The position numbers and the translations under genes are program-made. From NCBI RefSeq assembly GCF_032452875.1, contig NC_083881.1:63805689-63869688 (forward strand): DNA of 64,000 nt, in the 5' to 3' direction. Source of the DNA: Bos javanicus (lineage: Eukaryota; Chordata; Mammalia; Artiodactyla; Bovidae). Numbering within the stretch: the stretch's first letter is position 1; every line of letters starts with the position of its first letter. The notes beneath the pieces were generated by a model that worked only from the letters and a program-made list of their open reading frames with translations, ran no database searches and was not told where the DNA came from. Below, piece by piece: positions 56,261 to 64,000 of this stretch.

Positions 56261-58704
56261 GTAAATTCGATCTTAGTTCCAGCCCCAGACCTCAATTTAG
56301 GAATCATTCTGTTTGAAGGCAGGGACTAGGATACAGTTACCTTCTGGAAGTTTCCTACCTGTCATTTTATTCTGGATGACTCGTTTGTAGAGATAAGAGA
56401 CTGATGGGGAAATTATCTGAGTGACTGATGGAGGAATCTCAGCTACAGCCAATCTCTGGGATCTCTTCGGTTTTCCCCACCGCCCATGGGCTGGTGTTGG
56501 TTCCCTGGAACTCAGCCAGGGATGTGCCTCCTGCAAAAACTCAAAGTCCTTTATTATGGGATGTCCATGGTTGGGAGGAGGATGGAGGATGGAGCCCAGA
56601 TGAGTCTATCCAGGGGGGCTGATGTCAGGTTCTGGCAGAGAATGACAGTGGGGGTTGTCAATGCAGAAAGACTGCTCCCTTCTCTGATGCAGGGAAAGCC
56701 CCTGAAACCAATGCCCAGCGTGTCTAATCATGGGTCCACAGGGCCAGACCTGTGTTCCGTAAGTTCTCTAAGGACCCAGAGGATGGGACCCAGAAAGCAT
56801 TCTTCCTTCTCCAGATGCAGCCGTAACTAGCCTGGCCCCTGTGGCCTCTCCTCCCTCTACTGGGCTGTGGAGAGGACTCCTGGGTTGGTTCCCAGGTCCC
56901 TCTCCTGTGGAGACTTTTAGCTTGTCAACTTAAATAGGAAGGTAAGATCAGGCATCTCAAAATTGTCAAGAAGATGCATGTAATCGGGAAATAGCAGAGG
57001 AATTGGCAATTGGGCACATACAAACTGGAGAGGTTGCTGGCGTGTCCGCTGAGGGCTTGGAAGAGACTGTATTTCCAGGCTGGGAACGTAAAGAGGGGAG
57101 AGTTCAGTTAGACTGCTGAAACCAAAACAAACAGAGACCGGATTTGAAAATTCCCTGAGCAGACAAAACCAGTCCAGTCACACAAACAAAGCTCCATTCC
57201 ACTTATTTCATGAGACCAGCCTGACCTCGGTCATATCTTGTTTGGGTCTCTGGAAACCATGAGCAAAATTTCCCAAGGTTGATGTGAGGCAACCCTGGAC
57301 CAGCTCCCTAGCATTTAAAAATAATTCCAATATTATCAGTTTTCTGTGAATCAGGCATTTATGAGAAATCAGCCTCTCCGTCCTTAGGGCTTGTCTTCTT
57401 GAGGGCACACTTGTGGGGTTTTCCATTTTATATCCTCCAGTTGCATTTGCAATGCTTTCACCAATTCTAACCTTCCAGAGAAACATTCAATGAAGAATAA
57501 GAAGCTATGAACAGGAGGGGGTCAGAAAGTTTCTAGGACCTTTCCAAGGATGGGAATTCCCTGTGCTGGGGTCCTGGTGTCGGCTGGCTTCTGAGGCTGG
57601 CTTCTGAGCCGATGACGGGACGTGCTCCCTGCTGGACTCCCAGCCCTTGAGCCTGCCTCGCCCTGAGACCCTGGGCGCTTCCTGTTGCATCCTGGCTCCC
57701 CTTCCCAGCCTGCAGATTTGAGCTCACCTGCACCCTTTTGTTTGCACCCTCAGATTAGGAAATACCCCTCTCTAGGTCTTGCTCTGCTCAAGAATGATAA
57801 TTTTATAACTTTCTTCCTAGCTGAAGTCACCACATACAGCCTTTTCTTGGCTGCTGGATTGTGACCCGTTTGCATGGTATCAGCAGCCACCTAGCTGCTG
57901 AAGCCATTCGTTGAGAAGTTACTATGGTTCCTCCTCCACCTCCTCCTTAGCCCCTTAAATCCTACTTCCACTACATCCCATCTCTCTGCTATTCATTCAC
58001 CCTCCCTCTTTGCTCCTTTCCATCCCCATGCCCCTAGCAGCCCCCCAAACTAGATTCCCTGCTTCCAGTCTGGCTAATCTGTACTGATTTCTAGAATGAT
58101 CTTTCTAAAATGCATCAAGGGCTCTTGGTGTTTAATACTTGAGGGGTTTTATACCGAGAGACCCCAGAACACAAATCACAGGTCCCTAAATTGCCCTCCC
58201 AGGACTAACAAAGTGGGAGAAAGACACAACAGAAGAAGATAGTAACAGTTGGTGTAGGGAACACAAACTCAGAGACTTCGGGGGCCAGGCACCTAAGACA
58301 AGGATGCAGCTGCAGGTTGTAAGCTAATTTGCAAATGGCTGGACCTGTAGAGACCTGGAGAGCAGCCACCCTCCTGAAGACACCATTATTGACATGTTTT
58401 CCATACACTGGGCTCACTGGCCAAATTAGACATAACTGTAGCTGAAGTCGGCTGCTGCTGGGAATATGGGGTCTCCTATCTTCTGGGGTTAGGTCAAGTC
58501 CCAGCTTCAAATTACAGAGCTGCCCCATCCTAGCTGTTTGAGTCTGGGTAAGTTATTTAATTTTTTGAGTTGATGTCTAAGTAATTATAGGAATAGCTTG
58601 TGATCCATCAGCAGTGGGGGTTACTGTTCTTCATCAATATTGGTATTGGTACTGATATTAGAGGGAGTGCTGAATAAATATTGAGTAGGGCAGTAAGTCT
58701 GGAG

Positions 58705-58916
58705 GGCTTCCCTTGTAGCTCAGATGGTAAAGAGTCTGTCTGCAATGCCGGAGACCTGGGTTCAGTTCCTGGGTGGGGAAGATCCCCTGGAGAAGGAAAT
58801 GGCTACCCATTCCAGTATTCTTGCCCGGAGAATCCCATGGACAGAGGAGCCTGGCACGCTACAGTCCACGGGGTCGCAAGAGTCAGACACGACTGAGCGA
58901 CTAAGCATACACACAG
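58705..58916 (+). mobile_element. Bov-tA SINE, full length
   Basis: Sense, 'gggcttcccttgtagctcag' to 'cgactgagcgactaagcata'. Confidence 0.9.
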
Positions 58917-59135
58917 GGAATAAGCCTAGGGTTCCATGATGCCACCTGTTTCGGCCAGTTTCCCTTTGTAACTAATAGCATAAGTTGAATGAGGTACTTT
59001 AACCTCAGAAAAATGAACTTCCCTTCTTCCATCACATTGGCCAGTGAGAAATTCAAACCCACGGCATGGACATCCCTTGGCCCTGGAAGTAAAACAAAGT
59101 AAAGGAGTTTCCCTAAAAGGTAAATCGAACGCTTG

Positions 59136-59338
59136 TGCTGTGTTGTGCTTAGTCACTTGGTCATGTCTGACTCTTTGTGACCCCACGGACAGAGGAGCCT
59201 GCCAGGCGATTCTCCAGGTAAGAATACTGGAGTGGGTTGCCACGCCCTCCTCCGGGGGATCTTCCCAACCCAGGGATCGAACCCAGGTCTCCCACATTGC
59301 AGGCAGATTCTTTACCATCTGAGCCACCAGAGAAGTCC
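59136..59338 (-). mobile_element. Bov-tA SINE with a small internal inversion
   Basis: Antisense, 'gtgctgtgttgtgcttagtc' to 'gagccaccagagaagtcc'. Near 59187-59210 the usual antisense order is replaced by 'cggacagaggagcctgcc', which is sense-strand wording, followed by a deletion. Confidence 0.88.
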
Positions 59339-60986
59339 AAAAGCAAATACTTGGCCAGGCACTGGTGTGAATTCTCTTCCAGGGAAGTTCAATAGCTGGT
59401 ATAAAATGTAATTTGCATTTTGTAATTAAAAAGTATTGTCTGTATCTTTTCAAGCGTACTTGTTACCACTCTCACGTCACCACTCTCATTTCACTTCTCC
59501 AGCTATCCTGCTGGGTTCTTTTAAGGACCAGCAACAAAGTAAAATCTCTTTTTTAATTTTGTATACATTTGTGCTAATGTAGTTGTACTAGTGGTATTTG
59601 AGTTTTGAAGCATCATTAACGTTTGCTAAGAAGGAAATACTATCGTGTCTCTTTTTGTGCTGATTTTTCCTCTTGAAAGGTGTTTATCTATGTCTTTATA
59701 AATTGTAGAAAGCATCTCTGTTCTCTTTCTTCTCACTCCACTATCTTCCTTGGCTTGTAAGCTTCCTGTTTTCACTGAATGAGTCAGAGAAAAGAGGAAT
59801 CTAATTTGAGCGGATGTGGGTCTTATTTACTTTAGGAAAGGATGACTTTGCAATCTATTACTACTGGTGCTCACTCAGCCCCACACACAGAGGTGCCCTG
59901 TGGTTTGGTTTGGACTTTTTGTTTGTTTGCTTATTTTTGCAAGGGCCTAGGGAAAAGAGTAAAAGGTAGAAAGAAGGAAAATGGGGAAAAACATTGAGTA
60001 AAAGCTGTGAAAAGTTCCCAAGCTCATCTTTATTTTCAGAGCTATATTAAGAACACCCACTCATACCATCCACCTCTTTAGACTGTCTCTCAAGGTAATT
60101 TACACGCCTCAGACAGGAAAAGTACCACTTTGAGTCTAGCATTTATACAACTGCCACCTTGAGAACCTGGAGCCCTGGTTAAAAGGTCAGCTCATGAACA
60201 GAGCTGTACAGGTGGACTCTCACATGCTGCAGAGGTGGTCCAGCGAATTCAGACTAGGTGTGCAAAGAAATCATGCAGGAACCCTGCCTTAAAGAGGGGT
60301 GGGCTGGCTAAGTGGAGAGGGAAAGGGCCAATGGAACAGGAACGTTCCTGCTGAGGGAGAGTGAATGGACGTGAAATGTTACAAGGTTACGGCCTCAAAT
60401 GAAATCATCTGTGTTGAAATGAAAGCTGTTGGAGGTAAAGGTCAAAGAGGAATATGAAATGAAGGCAGCCTGTGCCCAGGATCTGAGGTTTCACTGAGCA
60501 AAAGCCACGTGAATTAGACTTGACCATCACAGCAGACAGCAGAGAGAAGGAAGCCTGGGGTATCACAGGTGGACATTATCCTGTATACTTTCATACGCCA
60601 GCCAAGTGGTGGGGAACATCCCTTTTCCCAGGATCTGGTAATCCGGTCCCTGGGGCAGGCAAGTTGGACCAATGATCGTGGTGAATGGCTACTGCCCCCA
60701 GGGGACAATAAAAACCAAAACCATCTGGGAAGACGCGCCCGCATGTGAGATGGGACAAACCAGTCTCAGCTGGGACCAGTTCATGTCCATTGCAGGGGGA
60801 CCGATTTTTATTTACTTTACTGTAATTTTTTTTTTTTAATTTCTAAATTTTCTAAAATGAGTATGAACCATTTTTAGACTTGGGAAAGAGTTCTCTTAGT
60901 GTCTACTGCCCCCTTAAAGCTCTTTTTTATTGGCATTTACAGGTGGCCGCTCCTAACTTTTCCCTTTTTCTTGTCTTTGGTTAAAG

Positions 60987-61077
60987 GTGGTGTCACACAA
61001 CATTGGACTGTGTCAGGAGCTGCTGGGATACTTCAGCCTATTTCTCATTCAGTTTTGCAAAGAAGGCAGGCTGTCTG
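60987..61077 (+). CDS. SNX31: SNX31 coding exon 6
   Basis: Encodes residues 143-172 plus the first base of V173 (VVSHNIGLCQ to KEGRLS). It continues the F1 lobe; 'LLGYFSLFLIQF' is the hydrophobic strand typical of SNX17-family F1 domains. Acceptor 'tttggttaaag', weaker than the others because the pyrimidine tract is set back. Donor TCTG|gtaaga, phase 1. Confidence 0.94.
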
Positions 61078-61274
61078 GTAAGAAGGACAGAAGGAGGTGC
61101 AGGCAGCCTGAGATGGTACAGGCTGGTGCGGGCAAGTGCTCAGCCAGGAGACGAAGGATTGCCACTGCGGGCCGGTTACACTCCCCTCAAGGGGAACTCC
61201 CAGTGTGTGGTCCCTACTATGACTCTTGGCTCCTGGACTGGACATCTGTTTTGGGGGGTTGAGGTTGTGCCTTT

Positions 61275-61491
61275 GGGCTTCCCTGGTGGCTCAGATGGTA
61301 AAGAATCTGCCTGCAATGCAGGAGACTTGGGTTCGATTCCTGGGTTGGGAAGATCCCCTGGAGAAGGCAATGGCAACCCACTCCAGTATTCTTGCCTGGA
61401 GAATCCCACGGACAGAGGAGTCTGATGGGCTCCAGTCCATGGGGTTGCAGAGAGCTGGACATGTCTAAGGGACTAACACTTTCACTTTCAC
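61275..61491 (+). mobile_element. Bov-tA SINE, full length with intact pol III boxes
   Basis: Sense, head 'gggcttccctggtggctcag', A-box-like 'tggctcagatgg', B-box-like 'gggttcgattcctggg', tail 'cactttcactttcac'. Target-site duplication tgtgcctt at 61266-61273 and 61492-61499. Confidence 0.93.
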
Positions 61492-61833
61492 TGTGCCTTG
61501 GACCTCGGGGTGAGCTGGGGTGAGCAGCTCCAGAGACGCAGTGAAGTCAGGAGCAAGACGTCAGTTCTTTCCAGTAACTACACTTCCTCTGGGGGCTCTT
61601 GACCCCAGTCCTGCTATCTAGGCGCACCTTCATCTCTGCCCTGGCTGCTGGCCGCCAGCCATGCCACAGTGTGCTGGAGTGCTGGACTCTGGGCATCAGC
61701 AGATCCCATCAGACCATCATGTCTCCTTGTTAAGGAATATTTGCTTGAAAGTGTGGATGGTATAATTCAGTTCTTAGATCCTTTAAAAAAAACTCTACTT
61801 GCAGTGAGATAGTGACCGATGACATTATGTTTC

Positions 61834-62046
61834 ATATCAGTCAGTTCAGTCAGTTCAGGCGCTCAGTCTTGTCTGACTCTTTGTGACCTCACGGACTGCA
61901 GCAAGCCAGGCTTCCCTGTCCATCAACAACTCCCAGACTTTACTCAAACTCACGTGCATCGCGTCGGTGATGCCATCCAGCCCTCTCATCCTCTGTCATC
62001 CCCTCCTCCCGTCTTCAGTCTTTCCCAGCATCAGGGTCTTTCCCCA
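61834..62046 (-). mobile_element. BovB 3' end, 5'-truncated (about 210 bp)
   Basis: Antisense, starting with the repeated terminal unit 'cagtcagttcagtcagttca' and ending 'catcagggtctttcccca'. Flanked by tatgtttc at 61826-61833 and 62047-62054. Confidence 0.9.
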
Positions 62047-62304
62047 TATGTTTCGCTTTTCTCTGCAGTGCGTTTTTAGAAATTACAAGTTGTTGTTGTT
62101 GTGAAATGGTATGTTACCTCTGAGTAGTTTATATATGTTCTCAGGTGCTTTGGGGAGGTGATTTGGAGGTGGAAGTTAGGAAAACCTCCTAACTTGGCCA
62201 CCAGGAGCTGTGGTGTGCTGGTGAAGGCATTGGATCTCTGTGGACCCCAGTTTCTTCATCCGCATCACAATGAAAATGTCCCCTACTCAAAGCACTGGTC
62301 TTTT

Positions 62305-62673
62305 TTTTTTTTTTAAATACCTGTGAAGTTTTTTTAAAAAATGTATCAGCTGCACTGAATCTTCATTGCTGCGTGGACTTTTCTTTAGTTGCGGCGAGCG
62401 GAGGCTATCCTGTAGTTGTGATGCATGGACTTACTGCGGTGGCTTCTCTTGTTGCTGAGCACAGGCTCCAGGGCATGTGGGCTTCAGTAGCTGTGGCCGG
62501 AGGGCTCAGGAGTTGCAGTTCCCAGGCTCTTGAGCACAGGCTCAATAGTTGTAGCGCACAGGCTTAGTTGCTTTGTTTGCAGCATGTGGGATCTTCCTGG
62601 ACCAGGATTCGAACCCGTGTGTTCTGCACTGGCAGGCAGATTCTTAACCACTGAGCCACCAGGAAAGCCCAAG
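62305..62673 (-). mobile_element. CHR-type SINE, full length
   Basis: T-rich start, 'gaatcttcattgctgcgtgg', 'accaggattcgaacccgtg', head complement 'gagccaccaggaaagccc'. Perfect 13-bp duplication gcactggtctttt at 62292-62304 and 62674-62686. It ends about 200 bp before exon 7. Confidence 0.94.
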
Positions 62674-62886
62674 GCACTGGTCTTTTATGAGGATCAAAGG
62701 CTACTCATTTTTTGAATGAATTTTAGAAAGTTAAAAATTGTATACAAATGCAAGAGAATATTATTAATGTGATTTTATTCCTTCCAATATTAATGCTCTA
62801 TTTTATCTCTTTAAAGCACTGTATGTAAACACTGTGTGTAAATATGTATGTATTTCAACCAGGAAGACTCTTTCTTCTTTCTCTAG

Positions 62887-62974
62887 TCGTGAAAAAATTG
62901 GCAGACTTTGAACTCCCATGTGTTAGCCTTCGAAGTTCTGAAGTGGAAAACTGCAAGGTTGGACTCAGGAAGTG
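62887..62974 (+). CDS. SNX31: SNX31 coding exon 7
   Basis: Completes V173 and encodes residues 174-201 plus the first two bases of a Trp codon (VKKLADFELP to GLRK). It is the end of the F1 lobe; 'SSEVENCKVGLRKW' is close to the human wording as I remember it. Acceptor 'ttctttctctag', donor AAGTG|gtgagt, phase 2. The next exon lies outside the window. Confidence 0.95.
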
Positions 62975-64000
62975 GTGAGTAAGCATTAATGATGACAGAG
63001 TGTTTCGGGATATCTTAGCTTTGCTCATAAGAACTTGTCTGAATCTCACCACATCCAGCTTACAGTCTAACAGCTGGACAGAGCTCAGGGCCTTGGGGAA
63101 GGTCAAGAGGAAAGCAGTGAAGGAGGGCGGGGCGAGGAAATGAACCAGAACATTTGTCCTAAAGAATAGGCTGTTGAGGATGACTTTCACTGGCTCAGAT
63201 TAAAAACCTGAGGGATAGTATCATAAGGATGGCAACCATGAAGATAAGGCTGGGGGTAGGGGGACTGGGGATTGAAGCAGGTAATGGCAAGTAATTGCAG
63301 GGTTTGCTTTGGAATATATGACTGACTACTTAATTGAAGGAGTTTATTGATGATTACAAGCAAGTCTGATTTATCTGTTGAACTATGGCATTTTCTGAAG
63401 GCAGAGAGGACTCAGCTAATTTGCAGTGAACTTGAACTCTATGTATTCAGCTTACCTTCCTAATGGATTCCAATTACACATGCTTATTTACCAGAGCCTG
63501 ACATATTTTCCTAGATTGAGAAGATGAAATCTAGGGGGAAAAATCTGCTGTATTTTTGCAGAAAACACCTTTATTTCCCCCAGATACAAGGGATCCTATG
63601 GAGAACAAGTGAACAAAATAACAATGAGAAGCAGGACACTCTCCATTGGCACGGGGGGCGGATTAGTCTGTATTTCCCAGTGTATATCACTGTGGCTGTA
63701 TTGGATTGCTTCTTTGGTTTACTCTCTGCTGGCCCAGTTATTCTGTAATCTGAACACAGAAGCTCTAAAGAAAGGCATTTGAAATCAAGGAATAGTTATA
63801 ATCTTGACCTTGTGGTGCCTTGTTAGAGCTCCAGGCTGTGGCTTCAAATTTTGGAAAGGGATTCCCAGCAAGGCTAGAAGTTCATGTACTGCTATTCGAA
63901 AGTATTCTGAGAAATAATTGAAATATGTGGCAGAGAGCCCTGAGAAAGCAAAAAGGTTGCAGTTTTGTCTGAGATTTTAGTGAGTAACAGGTGGCTAAGC
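62975..64000 (+). other. SNX31: SNX31 intron 7, start (continues beyond the window)
   Basis: Unique-looking DNA; no SINE or LINE that I can name. The next exon should start by completing a TGG codon (phase 2), and no acceptor followed by the expected SNX31 wording was found before 64000. Confidence 0.65.

Larger units (their letters stand above)
56261..60986 (+). other. SNX31: SNX31 intron 5 (4.7 kb): contents
   Basis: Mostly unique-looking DNA with only two Bov-tA copies (58705-58916, 59136-59338). About 56261-58704 and 59339-60986 show nothing nameable. The open frames at 56297-56830 and 57505-57733 lack splice context and motifs. This is the longest repeat-poor part of the window. Confidence 0.6.
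61078..62886 (+). other. SNX31: SNX31 intron 6 (1.8 kb): contents
   Basis: Holds a full Bov-tA (sense) about 200 bp after exon 6, a BovB 3' fragment and a CHR SINE. About 61500-61825 shows nothing nameable. A short (gtt)n tract lies near 62090-62100. Confidence 0.65.
22706..62974 (+). other. SNX31: SNX31 gene, 5' half (coding exons 1-7; 3' part outside the window)
   Basis: The seven exons join, with consistent phases, into one frame of 201 residues plus a split Trp codon, matching sorting nexin 31. Residues about 1-105 form a PX domain, a phosphoinositide-binding fold. Visible signatures are R35-Y36-S37 in the 'VRYSQL' strand, the proline-rich loop 'PPFPPK' (55-60), and R73/R74 in 'ADERRDQLEQYL'. 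Residues about 108-201 are the ubiquitin-like F1 lobe of a FERM-like module. SNX17-family proteins use PX plus FERM to sit on endosomes and bind NPxY-type tails of membrane cargo such as integrins for recycling; that role is known for the family, not shown here. Human SNX31 is about 440 residues (from memory), so a little under half is present. No frameshift or stop was seen. The best alternative, SNX17, is excluded by the N-terminus and by the wording of exons 3-7. Confidence 0.95.

Noticed and set aside
61281..61345. tRNA gene suggested by A-box and B-box motifs
   Set aside because: The motifs belong to the tRNA-derived head of a Bov-tA SINE. There is no cloverleaf 3' half. The same holds for the other sense Bov-tA copies.
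22706..62974. Assignment to SNX17 instead of SNX31
   Set aside because: The N-terminus (MHFCIPVSQQ), the exon 3 wording (FGNCLPPFPPKYYLAM) and the F1 segment fit SNX31 and differ from SNX17.

Overview
The window is a stretch of ruminant (bovid-type) nuclear DNA. This follows from dozens of Bov-tA and Bov-A2 SINEs, several BovB LINE copies, CHR-type SINEs and a bovine-type L1 3' end, mixed with old pan-mammalian MIR, L2 and L1M debris. Cattle or a close relative is the natural reading, but I cannot fix the species from sequence alone. There is no bacterial, plasmid or viral gene content and no CRISPR array.

Only one protein-coding gene can be supported: the 5' half of SNX31 (sorting nexin 31, a PX-FERM-like sorting nexin related to SNX17), on the + strand. 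A GC-rich, CpG-dense promoter region lies at about 22400-22830. Seven coding exons were mapped by hand (22706-22765, 22858-22932, 33730-33844, 40350-40414, 56150-56260, 60987-61077, 62887-62974). All splice junctions are GT/AG, the phases agree throughout, and together they encode the first 201 residues plus a split codon. That covers the PX domain and most of the ubiquitin-like F1 lobe of the FERM-like module. The rest of the gene lies beyond the right edge.

Positions 1-22400 are intergenic and largely repeats: an L1 3' end at the left edge, SINEs on both strands, a BovB copy (16566-18248, minus) whose reverse transcriptase frame has one stop in about 550 codons, and a second L1 3' end at 18290-19250. 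Introns 2 to 7 are likewise full of repeats. Intron 2 (10.8 kb) has a recent-looking inverted duplication of about 180-bp arms. Intron 3 (6.5 kb) carries a 2.9-kb BovB split by a SINE. Intron 4 (15.7 kb) has a perfect 35-bp tandem array and a three-level nest: an L1 holding a 5'-inverted BovB, which itself holds a Bov-A2 SINE. Many insertions are backed by target-site duplications read directly from the sequence.

I found no convincing undescribed biological system. The items most worth a second look are the inverted duplication, the nested twin-primed BovB, the 35-bp minisatellite, the 92-nt first intron inside the CpG island, and a 35-bp BovB stub with its own target-site duplication.
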